NCBI GenBank assembly: GCA_025435555.1
Contig: JAIWWG010000044.1
Span: 62,001 to 126,000 of the forward strand
Length of the DNA: 64,000 nt
Direction: 5' to 3'
From: Chytriomyces cf. hyalinus JEL632
Taxonomy: Eukaryota > Chytridiomycota > Chytridiomycetes > Chytridiales > Chytriomycetaceae
Below the pieces are notes generated by a model. That model searched no databases and was not told the DNA's origin. It was given only the letters and a program-made list of their open reading frames with translations. Positions within the stretch are counted from its first letter, which is position 1. Each line of letters opens with the position of its first letter. The translations under genes and the position numbers were made by a program. Below are positions 12,665 to 23,300 of this stretch, in pieces.

Positions 12665-13908
12665 ATGATGGGAGACAACTCTGGATACGGCGGCTACAGC
12701 AACAACAACAATAACAACACGGGCGCGTACAGTAATACCAACGCAAACAACAACAGCAATTTCGCGAGTCCATCGCAAACGATGGGGTATGGGGGCGGCT
12801 TTGTTGCTGGGTCGCAAGGCGGATCTGGTTCACCCGGTGCTGCACAGAGAGCATTCAAGGACCAGTCACTGGTTCCTGTTTCTATCAAAGCGTTGCTGCG
12901 TGCGAGACCAGAAGGCGGTGTCGAAGGACCTGTAATGCTGGATGGGAAGGAGCTGAATCTGGTATGAAGAAGCATCACTCGGCCCTTCAATTGCACGATG
13001 GGCCCACAACTCATTGTATTCAACCAATTGTATTCAATCTCCTTGTTTCTCTCTCTTTTGACAGGTCAAGCTTATGGGCCGCATCTCGCAGTCGACCGTA
13101 ACGTCCCAGTTCCTCAAGTATCTCGTGTCGGACGGCGTCAGCAGTGTCGAATGCACAAAGTTTATTGATTCTTCTGGAGACGCGGATGTTTCGACGCTGG
13201 CGTGAGTGCTACTGAGCTGTTTGGCGCATGTCCGAATTTTGTATAAACAGAGTTGAAAAAAAAACCCAGCGAAGGAACCTACGTCAAAGTATTCGGCACT
13301 GCGAAGTTTGTGTCGAAAACAAACACCATCCAAGTCAACAACTTTTTTGCGTATCCCGTCGCAAGCTTGGATGAAGTCACCTTCCACAACTTAGAGTGCG
13401 TCTATGTGCATTTGCAGCTGACGCGTGGGCCCACATCACTGGTTCTCAACACTTTTCATCTTTGTCTTTCATTTACTGGCAAAACTGATCACTGACATTC
13501 TCTTGTCTTGCAATTGCGACAGAACCCTGTCATGAGTGCAGACCAGGCAAACGCCTTCAACTCTTCGGCGTATGCAGCCGGAAGCAACGTTTACAACCCC
13601 GCACACGGAGCAGGTGGAAACATGGGAGGAGTTCAAAACGCGTATGCACACATGCCTCGTGTCGAGGCGGCCATCATGAGCCTGATCGACCAGCAGTCCT
13701 CGGGGCTGTATGTCGAAATGATTCAGTCGACGCTGAGAGGGCTTGCATCCGCCAAAGACATTGAGTGCGTAATTTTTTCGTTGTTTCTTGTTTTATTGGA
13801 GCGAGAATGATCTGATGCTAACAGAAACTGCGGTTACAGTATTGCGATCCAGGCGCTTGAATCGGAGGGTCACATTTACGACGGAGGGGAAGGATACAAG
13901 AAATCATG
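12665..13908 (+). CDS. RFA2: Replication protein A 32-kDa subunit (RPA2)
   Basis: Exons at 12665-12961, 13065-about 13201, about 13251-13442, 13523-13764 and 13840-13908 give the RPA2 layout. A Gly/Asn-rich N-terminus (the phospho-region in the family) is followed by the OB fold (VKLMGRISQSTVTSQFLKYLVSDG...GTYVKVFGTAKF...HNLECVYVHLQLTRG) and a C-terminal winged helix (VEAAIMSLIDQQSSGLYVEMIQSTL...ALESEGHIYDGGEGY). It binds single-stranded DNA as part of the RPA trimer. The exon 2/exon 3 join is out of frame by one base unless a nine-A run at 13256-13264 is miscounted or a weak donor at about 13188 is used. LST8 starts divergently 65 bp upstream. Confidence 0.9.
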
Positions 13909-13974
13909 AGCCGCCCACTGAAATAAAGCATTGGTGTTCAATTATAAGTATATCTGAAACCAGTCCACCAACGA

Positions 13975-15924
13975 ATGTCAGGCATCGGTGGACGGATGAG
14001 CAACTTGTACCGCCGCATGTCGGGTACCAAACTAGCGACAGATGCGAATGCCAACGATACGAATGAATCCGGGCAGGGCCAGCTCGAAACTGTAAAAGAG
14101 GTCCAAGACAAGGGCAAGGCCAACGCGAAGGAGAAGAAGGCTCATGGCCATTCCCTCGCCGAACAATTGATGGGTGCTCCATTGTCGCTTCTTGTTGCCG
14201 GAGCAGGTGATGGCTTGGGAAAGTCCCAGCTGGTGGATCGTGTGTTTGGGGTTGCCGTCGAGAGAGAGAAGAAGCCAAAAGAAGAAATCGATGGCGGTGC
14301 AACTGAAGCAGAGATCGGGAAAGAAGGAGTTGCAGAGGCTGATCCTGTGCCAGTTGTCCTGGTGGACAATTCGGAGCTCCTGCATCCAGATGCGTTCATT
14401 CTCGCTGCAGACAAGGCAGGATTCGTTCGTGTGGTTGAGATCAAGAGCGCTGCGGACTGTGTCCAGTACGGTGCGTAACTCAGACTCTTCAATCTCCACT
14501 TGCCTCGTTGACCCAGATTTCATTGTTTCTCAGTCAGCAGCGACACTCTCGCAGACGGAACTGCGACACTTGCATTCGACATGGCCTGGTACTTTGTTGC
14601 TGCCGACCAGTTTACGGAGGAGGACGAGCTTGCGTGTCATGCCATTCTGCAACGCAACATTCCACTTCTCGCGTGCATCTCTCGCGCGGACGAACTCACT
14701 CCAGAAAAGGCAGCACATGCTGAAGAAGTGCTGCGAACGAAGCTCGAAGAAATTGCATCTAGAACGGCCTCTGTGGCTGAAACTGCGGCATCTGAACCAA
14801 AGAAAGCCGACAGTAAGCCAGACGATGCGCAATCTCCATCCAAAGACGGCGCAATTGAAGTAGTAGCCATAACTGCTCCCCTCTTCGAAATCGTCCAAGT
14901 GTCCAACCCCCTTCCACCCACGTGCATGGAATGCGACTCCAAAACCTCAAAGCGACCCGTCGACGGCATGCCAACAATGCAAGGATGGTACTGCACAAAC
15001 AAAACATGCGATCTATACGGTCTATGTCCATTCAAAGTCAAAGAAATTCCATCGCCACCCCCACCCGCCTTTGAACAGACACTTCACACAAAATGCAAAT
15101 CATTGCTCTCAAAAACCCCACAAGCAACTCGAAGATACCAAATCGCACAGCTCATTGACACCGTCACGAAATTCGAATACGCAAAAACGTTTGTCATCAC
15201 AACCACTTTGATATCCACCGGCATCGGCGCAAACCCGCTTCCGTTTGTGGATGCGCCCATCCTCGTTGCCACGCAACTGGCTCTTGTCAATTCCATCTGC
15301 AGCGTTTACGGATTCGAAAACGCAAGCACGTACTGGGGCCTTTTCAAGAACGTGATGGCCACACCGTTTGTTGGTCTCATGGGCGCCGATTTGTTGAAAA
15401 TGATTCCTGGAGTTGGCACTGTTGTTGGAGGTGTCGTTGATGTGGTCATTTGCGCGACCATGACATTGAGTTTGGGAATTGCGACTGTGCGCATGTGTGA
15501 TGATTTGCTACTTGCGAGAAATCAGATGGGCGCTGGATTAGGTGTGGGCCGGCCGTTATTTAAGATTGATGCGGCAGTTGGAGCCGTATTTAAGGAAGTG
15601 TACAATTCTACAAAGGAGGCGATTCGCGGACTCTTAAAAAGTGGGAGCTTGAGCAAAGAGAATTTGATGGGAATGATGCAAGCACCAGCCGGAGCTGCCG
15701 CAGAAATGAAAGAACAGGTTGGAGTAGATGAAAAGGAAAGAGAAGCGGCAGCCGAGAAAGAGTTGGAAGGACTGGCATTTAATTTGGTGATTCATGAACG
15801 CGATGAATTGAAGAAAGGAGGCATTGTTGATAGGATTGGGAAGGATGGGGAGGGCGCACTGATTCCTTCTGTCGCACAGGCAAAAGCTGTGTCTGCTGCA
15901 CCGGCTGCCGAGCCTGCCAAGTGA
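13975..15924 (+). CDS. P-loop GTPase with DUF697-like C-terminal membrane domain
   Basis: Two exons (13975-14470, 14534-15924) join through a split Val codon. The N-terminal half has a Walker A motif (GAGDGLGKS) and a G4-like ISRAD in place of NKxD, with a long charged insert between. Four Cys in two CxxC-like pairs (CMEC, then CTNKTCDLYGLC) follow and may bind zinc. The C-terminus carries the DUF697/YcjF signature: GIGANPLPFVDAPILVATQLALVNSICSVYG and a Gly-rich hydrophobic segment (GLMGADLLKMIPGVGTVVGGVVD). Related bacterial and fungal proteins associate with membranes through this domain, but their role is poorly known. The unusual features are the non-canonical G4 motif and the Cys cluster. 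Confidence 0.72.
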
Positions 15925-16023
15925 AGACGTGGGGTGGAATTGGACCTGGAGAGTCCTCTATGATTTTAGTATTCATTGTCAAAACATTTATTCATCGACC
16001 TATCAAGCCATTCATTCGGTTTA

Positions 16024-16800
16024 TTGATTTCAAATAAGAAACTTCCAATCAAGCAGCATTTTGATGGACAAGTTGCGCTCGCCGAAATGCGTGCGCACAA
16101 ACACCAACGCCGCGTCCATGGCGCAAATCACAAGGGCCGATGCGGGAACAGAATCGAACGCAATGTCCGCACACACGAAAATAAGCGCGTAGCAAATGAG
16201 AATTCCCGGTTCGATCCCCCGGAGCATTGCGTGTCCGAAGCTGCGACGATCTTGAAGACATGGAATAAAGGAAGGGAACCATTGAGAATGACAATAGGTA
16301 AGGTTGAGTAACAGGACATTGTTCCACCGTTCGGGAACACGGATCCATGGTACACATCGGGAGTTGCTCCGAGAATCTTTTCCACAAACGTCTTGTCACG
16401 CGTCGTGTATTGGAACTCTTTGAAGTTCTGTTTTTAAATGTGAGACAGTTGCAGACATAGCATCAGCTAATTGGCCCAACTTGTCTATGAAATTGCAGAG
16501 GAACTGACAGTAAGGTACGCGGTCATTGCTGCATCGTCGGCACTCTTCATCTGCCGGTTGATTTGCTTCGCGGCTGCTCCGTCTGAGGGTGGGTGGTAAG
16601 TATCAACCATACCAGGTAGACCCGCATACAACTTACTCAATCATAGATTTGCGCTTTTCATCTGTCGGATAGATCGGACGAAAGACAAACTTCTTGGCAA
16701 GTCTTTGAAATCTTTGTGACGCCCGAGATGCGGGCCATGTACGACAAGATCTTCGGCAGTATGGCTTCCTCGGTAACCATTACCACCACCTTTTGTTGAG
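16024..16800 (-). CDS. Unidentified multi-exon membrane protein
   Basis: Several minus-strand pieces separated by plausible introns look coding. They read AKKFVFRPIYPTDEKRKSMIE (about 16640-16700), DGAAAKQINRQMKSADDAAMTAYLT (about 16510-16590), NFKEFQYTTRDKTFVEKILGATPDVYHGSVFPNGG (about 16330-16430), and a last exon with two hydrophobic helices (ILICYALIFVCADIAFDSV, ALVICAMDAALVFV) that ends in DWKFLI at about 16040. I do not recognise the family. The 5' end is unclear because the next sequence upstream belongs to the broken RCC1 copy. It converges on the GTPase gene. Confidence 0.45.
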
Positions 16801-16819
16801 AGTTTGGACCAACTTTTAC

Positions 16820-17433
16820 CTAATTTTTGCCAGTGGTTGTTAACCTCTTTAAATGCAGGTTCACCAAAACAAGAACTCTCCAATTTGGTGGGACACCACA
16901 AACGACCCCGGTCTCTTGGAAATGTCCGCTACCGATTGTCAATCCATCCAAAAGCGAAATGCGCGAGATTTCACAAGCACTTTTTGAAATCGAAACAGGC
17001 CTCCCAAATGACTTCATCAACGCGTCTTCGGCAACTTTTCTTGGTCCCAGTTTGCGTGGCGGGTGTTAATTCAAGGTTGTCTTGGATTTGGTGGCGAGCT
17101 GAGACGCGTAAGTGGGTTTGGGGAGTGGCTTTGCTGCCTGCAGGTGGCGAATATCACAGCAAGGCCGAGGTACACTGGGGACAGAGGTGTCCAGCTTTCT
17201 TGTGGGGTTGATAGGTTTGCTTGTTTTGAGATTTCTCTCGGTTACGGTCGTTGCCTGTGGTAATTTTTCGCTTGAAGTTTTGCTGTGTGCCTTGAGCTGG
17301 AATGAACAGTATCAGCAACGAACATCGTCACAGCGCGCAATTTTACCTTATTCGCAGCTGTCGATTGCGCGTTAACTTTCGGTGCGTGAGAACTCAATTG
17401 CATACGGGGGCGTGGGACGTGCTCGCTGAACAT
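16820..17433 (-). pseudogene. Broken copy of the 5' part of the RCC1 gene
   Basis: This is a diverged duplicate of the first two exons of the gene ending at 20387. The start codon context and first exon (MFSEHVPRPRMQL), the first intron with its ATTCCAG acceptor, and exon 2 through PLPKPTYASQLATKSKTTLN all match 24400-24811. An in-frame TAA then replaces the Leu codon of the parent. Homology continues for a further ~30 codons (HPPRK, MKSFG) before it fades around 16960. The remaining N-terminal repeats and RCC1 propeller are absent. Confidence 0.8.
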
Positions 17434-17525
17434 GACTGTTTGTTTGTATGATATTTGTCAACTCTGTTTGTCAGGCAATATAAAAAACTGCACAATTTAT
17501 TCGTGATGCGTATTGACAATGCACA

Positions 17526-18745
17526 CTAATCCTCGCTTTTTGGTGGAAGCTCTTCCGAAACACCCTTCAATGCTAGAAACCTTCCCTTCTCCCGTGGAAA
17601 GACCATGGCATCCTCAGGCCAAGGCCAACCCCCAAATTGCGTCATTCGGTAGTCATTAAACGCCTGCGCAATCTCCTGCTGCGTGTTCATCACAAACGGT
17701 CCATGTTTGGCAACCGGTTCTCCCATCTTTCTTCCTTGCAGAACAAGCACCTCCACCAGCTTGGGTCCCAAGTTCTCCAGTAACACTTCTTCTTGGCTTG
17801 GGTCCGCAAACTCGACTTGACTCAAGTCTGGCACTTTCGTTGCCCCGTTTAGAGTGAGCGCGGTACCTTCGACAAAGTAAAGACTTCGCGTGCTGCGAGA
17901 TGATGCGGCTTTTGGGAGCGTGATGCTGCCACCGGGTTGGATTTGCAGGAACCAGATGTTGACGTCATTTCCAGGGTTTGCTTCCTCGTTTGCCCATGAG
18001 TCGCGGATTGGGGGTAACGCTTTGTGGCCGTACAGGGATCCGGCCCATACGGTTGCAGTGGTGAGGGAATCTGGGGTTGTGAACTTTGTAATCTTCTCGG
18101 CCCAGTGCATCACTATTTTATGTTGTGCAGTTAGCAAAGATGTGGGATTACTGATAAATATGAGAAAGAAGCTCACTCTGGTTGGGATCGACCATCTTTG
18201 ACTTTTTGGGCAGATTGAGCCAGATTTGGAACCATTTGATCACGTTGCCGTCGGGAGTTTGCTTGATCAGCGGTAGCATTTCGCCATGCACGACACCCTT
18301 TCCTGCAGTCATCCACTGTAAATCCCCGTTTCCGTATCTGTAAGTCACGGCTGTTCAGCAAAACAGTGTATCCCAGCACCTGAATGAGCAATATACCGTC
18401 CAGCACAGCCGGTTGAATCCGTGTGATCAATTAGACCTTCGATCGTGCAAGTAACAGTCTCGAATCCTCTGTGTGGGTGCTGAGGGAATCCCGGTACGCG
18501 GTCGCCATGGTACATGCGATAAGGAGCTGCTACGCTCCAGTCGCTCCCGTTTCCTCGACGAGGAGCTTGCATTTGATCGTCACCGGCTGGGTAGTGGTCT
18601 TTGTGGTACACAGCAAAGAGGAATGGGTCTTGCGTTTCCTGAGAGTACAATTTGTGTCAGTGGGTGTTGGGGTGGTGAGTGGTATGCGAGTTGTCCTTAC
18701 CAAGGGTCTCGCAGCTGCGATGTTTCTGATTGTAAATTTGGACAT
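17526..18745 (-). CDS. Pirin-family cupin
   Basis: Four exons join in phase to about 300 residues. A short first exon ([15 protein letters not shown]) is followed by the cupin core with [16 protein letters not shown], the iron-binding [10 protein letters not shown] motif, [11 protein letters not shown] with the third His and the Glu, and the C-terminal cupin domain ([28 protein letters not shown]). Pirins are iron-binding nuclear or cytoplasmic proteins, and some have quercetinase activity. The motif ligands (His, His, His, Glu) are all present. The final 216-codon frame also contains an upstream intron read-through, so the real last exon begins at about 18116 ([10 protein letters not shown]). 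Confidence 0.92.
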
Positions 18746-20210
18746 TGTTGTTTGTGTTGCTGGATATATTGGAAGGTGGGGAGGTGGAATTGTGTTCCTT
18801 TTATAGTAAATCTGGATTGGAAATCCATTTCAAATGCGCCGAACAATTTTTTCACATTTTTGACATCAATTTTTTGGGCTTGATACATCTCTTCTTGCAT
18901 TCATCAATCGATGGGAATATATACCAATGATTACCAGACCGCGCACACTCTAAATTACACGTAAAAAAGTTCAATCTTTATTTCCAGCACTTGTTCGAAC
19001 AGTGGGGGGGTTTTTTCGTGCAAAGTTGATGCTGAGACCACACGAGTCCATCAGTCAGTAGCGTGCTCCTGGATTTCATTGAAACTCCGTATTTATGGTG
19101 GATTGTTTCTTTAGATTGATGACACGGCAGAATCCAAAACGTATTTCCAAGCATTTCTGTCTTTTGAGCGCAGGGCTCAGTGGGGATAGAATCTGATGTC
19201 GAGGGCACTATCACGGGCTTGACTAATATTGTTCAAGGGTCAAGGCAGAGTACTCTGTCCCTATTTTGCGACAAGAACGGCGTTGGAGGCACGTGGGACG
19301 ACTGGATTCCGTGAACTGAATCGCTCGCTAATGTAGCAAGTATGCCGGTTGCTGATGGTTTTAAAAATGCGAGTTTGCTCACAAAGAGTGACTATGCACC
19401 ATAAACGCGTCGGTCGGGGATGGGAGTTTGTTTGTGGTTCAGGTTTTTACAAAAAGCAAGCAGCAATCCATGTTGACGCGTCGGGGCTTGGATACGATCC
19501 ATACTGACATGGTTTGCTTTCTACTGGCGAAAGTGTAGCATTGTTGCTGCCTCGAGTTTCTGAGGAGCCATGGTTTAGGCTCGTCTAATACTTTTGCGAA
19601 ACTCGAACGCAGCTGCCCGAGATATTGACACTTGTCACAGCGGCAAAGTGGCCTGGCCGTTCACGATTGTCAAATCCGTCGGGCAATTCAGGCAAAACGT
19701 TTGATCTGATGAAGAAATCTGTTTCATTGGATATGAATGGTAAGGTCAAATGGCGCGTCACAATCATCGTCTGTTCACCTTGTTGTCTGGACACTTGAAA
19801 TAAACTGCACACGAGTCCGGCAAGTTCGAACCGCCGTATAAGTACTATCCTTTCGCCCATGTGCAAAGCCCTACAATAAATCCCAGCGGGTCAAGTTCAG
19901 CTGACTCGATAGCTCAAACACTCACACGATCCCAGAATTCCAGGCTTGCTGACACGGCCTGATTTACGCCACATGCTCTGCAGTACAGCTCTGCAACGTC
20001 CGAGGCCTCCGTTCCGCACAATACCCAGCACCGGATGTCGAGGCAGCACCGCCAACGAACGGAGGCAGCGGCACGTATGCTATCGATTGAGCGGCCGTGT
20101 GATTTGAAGAGCAACAGAAACGCGGTTCGTGGTCAGTTGCACCGCGTTTTTGAAGACAGATTTTTTTTGATAATTTATTTATTTAAAAATATTTCAACAA
20201 CGATTCAAAA
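18746..20210. other. Intergenic region with decayed duplicate fragments
   Basis: No intact gene was found. Short pieces resemble the duplicated segment further on: 19298-19317 repeats the text at 25133 (GGGACGACTGGATTCCG...), and the stretch around 19078-19105 resembles 26761-26790 (GAAACT-C/G-CG-ATTTATGGTGGATT). The two fragments occur in reverse order relative to the intact segment. A 93-residue minus-strand ORF (19585-19866) has no recognisable features. Confidence 0.45.
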
Positions 20211-20220
20211 AACTATAAAA

Positions 20221-20291
20221 CGGAGGGGGGGGACAAAAGTTTTTTTTCTTTTTTTTGTTTCTTTTTCTTTCTTTTTTTTTTCCTTTTTCTT

Positions 20292-20337
<46 letters not shown>
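20221..20337 (+). repeat. T-rich homopolymer tract
   Basis: About 115 bases are almost only T with scattered C and G; the last ~40 are uninterrupted T. It lies just beyond the stop codon of the minus-strand RCC1 gene, where it reads as an A tract in the transcript direction, so it could be a genomic A-rich 3' region or the tail of an old retroposed copy. Confidence 0.8.
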
Positions 20338-20386
20338 GCTTTAAACTTACAGGTCCCCTGTTGTTGAGGATGCGTAGATACCCGCA

Positions 20387-23300
20387 TCATTTGCCTGAGG
20401 CGGACAGAACGGCGAACTGGCATCCAGCAGACACCAGAATCGCCGTTCGTCCCTTCAGTGGCACTTGATGCGGGGTATAAATGGCATCCTCATCCATCTT
20501 CAACGCCAACTGGCCGTAGCAGTTGTATCCGCACGAAAAGAGCTCGCCATCGTCATTGATCAGATCTGTTCAAAAAAAAAAAAAACGCGTGAGAAAGTGA
20601 CAAGACAAAGAGTTGACCCCAACGTACACGTCTGGCTCCCAGACGTTGAGCAAGCGATGGAGGATATCTTGGCTGGCAAGTCAAGGCGGGTGAACACCTG
20701 CACGTGTTCCACCCCACTTCCCAAACCAAGTTGACCATTCTGTCCTCGACCTGCTACCCACACACTTCCATCTTTCCTCAAGAGAACCGTGTGCTGCAAT
20801 CCTCCTTTTATGTCCTCAATTTCCTGCCCTCTCATAGATTCCACCTCTGACAAATGCCATTTGATTGCAAAATCGCCCATTCCCAATTCGCCGTAACCGT
20901 TGCCACCACATGCATAGATTCTTGTTTGATGATCATCTGAATGACTTCCTTGCACGAATGTTGAAAACCCCGCTGCAAATATCCTTCGCACTTGAAAATT
21001 TGGCGGTAAAACAAATCGGACTCGTGAACATAGCTTTTGACGACCCTCAGGCCGGCTTGGCCAACCTAGCTGCCCATGGCTATTGATTCCCCATCCATAA
21101 ACTTTGCCTTTGCTGCACAGTGCCAACAGATGTGACTCGCCTGCGGCGATGGCCACGAACACTTGGCCCCGACTTCCCTCCAGGTTAATCGGCGTCTTTT
21201 GCCGTGAAGTGGTTGAGCTAAATTGTTCTTTTCCTTCCGTGTTCTGTCCAAAAGGTCAATAAGCAGAACCGAAAGGAAGCAGGTCCTTCACTCACCCTGA
21301 ATGAACCCCAGGCCCATATACGACCGTGGTTGTCTATCACTGCTGTAAAGCACTCTCCACATACAGCATCGCCTATTTTTGAATCAAACGAAATCAACTG
21401 CGGCTGCCAATTCTTCGAGCTGTCGATTCGTCCGATGAAATCAGCGGCACCCCAGGATAATACCTTTGGCACAATTTCATGTTAGCAAACTTAAACTGCA
21501 AAAACACAAGGATTGACAAGAACGTACCTCGCCGCTACTGGTCAACGCGACCGTGTGCATGCCTCCCGAGACAAGTTTCACCAACGGAGAGCAAACTGGC
21601 AGCTTCACGGCTTTCATTACGTTCGAGCATGGGATTCCGCCGCTGTACTCATCGTTGAATACACCCATTTGGCCGTCGTCGTTTTGTCCCTTCAACGTTA
21701 CCAACTTCGTCAGTTGTTCAGACACACAAAAAAACAAAACACAGCTCATACCACTGAGAATAAGTCGGCGGGATTTTGAAACACTTTTCTGATGTCAACT
21801 ATCGGTAAGTTAGGTCGAGTGATAAGGTTTTGATTTGCGTGCGAGGCTTAAAAGAAGTTGTCAACACTCAGACTGCATCACACCCCCACAGTACTACATA
21901 CCTAGAACATATTTCATGTAATCGAGCACGGCTTGAGACATTTCAGCGTCAGTATTGTTGGCCTGTGAGGTTAACTCAAGCTTTGGCTCCGAAGCAAAAG
22001 CGTTGAGGTGGATATCAAACCTGGATGCCCATAGTTGGATGCTTCTTTTGGGGCTTCGCTTCTCGGCAAAGACCAAGGATGTTCCGCGTTTGATCATTGT
22101 CGCCCGAGCTAATTTCGCTTCGTCTCCAGGACAAAGCGCACTGGGTTCCAATGCCGGTTGCTCTTTCATATCATCAAATGGCGTTGACCGTAAGACAGAT
22201 TGTTTCGTCAAAGATTCACTTTCGATATTGACGTCCTGGTTCACAGTCACACTGACATCCTCATGACGGAATGATTCATCCGGCTGCAGATCGCGAAAAC
22301 TGTGAGACAAAGGACTAGGTGACTGCGTGAAATGTCGCGAGCTGGGAATTTGAAAACTAAAGTCATCTAATCGGAAGCTCTCCTCAGCTTGATGGTTTTC
22401 GAGTATTATGGGACTCTGCCTGCTGGATTGAGGCACTTGCTCAAAAGCTTCCTCCAATCTGCCGACTTCAATAATTGTGGCGTCTTCCATGATGGTATTG
22501 TATAGTTGTGAACGTTGGTTCACAGCGTTTGAAGAGAAATATCTCTCAGTTATTCTTGATTGAGTAAAAGAGTCGTGTGAAATTGTCCTACACTCCAGCG
22601 CATTTTTTGGTAGAGCAGACGATGCATCTGAAACTGAGGAGACTGACAGAGTACCTCGACGGAAAGCTCCCATGTCGCTTGATTTTTGTAAAACAGGTGA
22701 ATCTGGCGTTCTTGTTCCAGTTTGTGATGGTGCGAGTTTGGTACATTTGTTTTCAGAAGACTGCTCTTTTACGGTGCTGAGGCTCTTGTACCGCTTTTTC
22801 GAAGAAGTAGCACTAGCCGGAGGGTGAGATGATGAATGGATGTGGTTTGAGATGGGATACGATGGGTTGAAAGATTCTTTCGTCGAAGCTGCCATTGGTG
22901 ACACAAAGTATGATCTGGCGGGTTTTGAAGTTTCTTGAAACCTGATCGATGATGTGCTTATTTCACTCCCTCTCGATTTGCGAGGGTTTGCCGCTGTCAT
23001 AGATCCCAGCAACGCCTTGGGGGCTGAGGGTTGCATGGTCTCCCGAGCAGGCTGCTTAGTGAATACTTTAGGGGCAGCAGGTTGCATGGATTCCCGAGCT
23101 GGCTGTCTCGACAATACTTCAGAGGCTAAGCGTTGCATGGTTTCCCGAGCAGGCTGCTTAGACAATTCTTTAGGGGCTGAGGCTTGCATGGATTCTCGAG
23201 AAGGTTGCCTGGATGGTAGCCGAGACAGGATCAATGGTGTTGAGTCCCTGGAAGATTTGCCAGCGAGGAACACGTTTACACTGGACTGATGATTCAGCAG

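Noticed and set aside
16195-16235. T-arm-like sequence (CCCGGTTCGATCCCCCGG) suggesting a tRNA
   Set aside because: No matching acceptor or anticodon stem upstream; the bases lie inside a plausible coding exon of the membrane protein.
19585-19866. 93-codon minus-strand frame
   Set aside because: No recognisable motif; in a region of decayed duplicate fragments.
20205-20423. Lys-rich frame across the poly-T tract
   Set aside because: A translation of a homopolymer, not a real protein.
21477-21749. Separate short RCC1-like genes
   Set aside because: Splice sites join these pieces to one transcript that starts at 24811.
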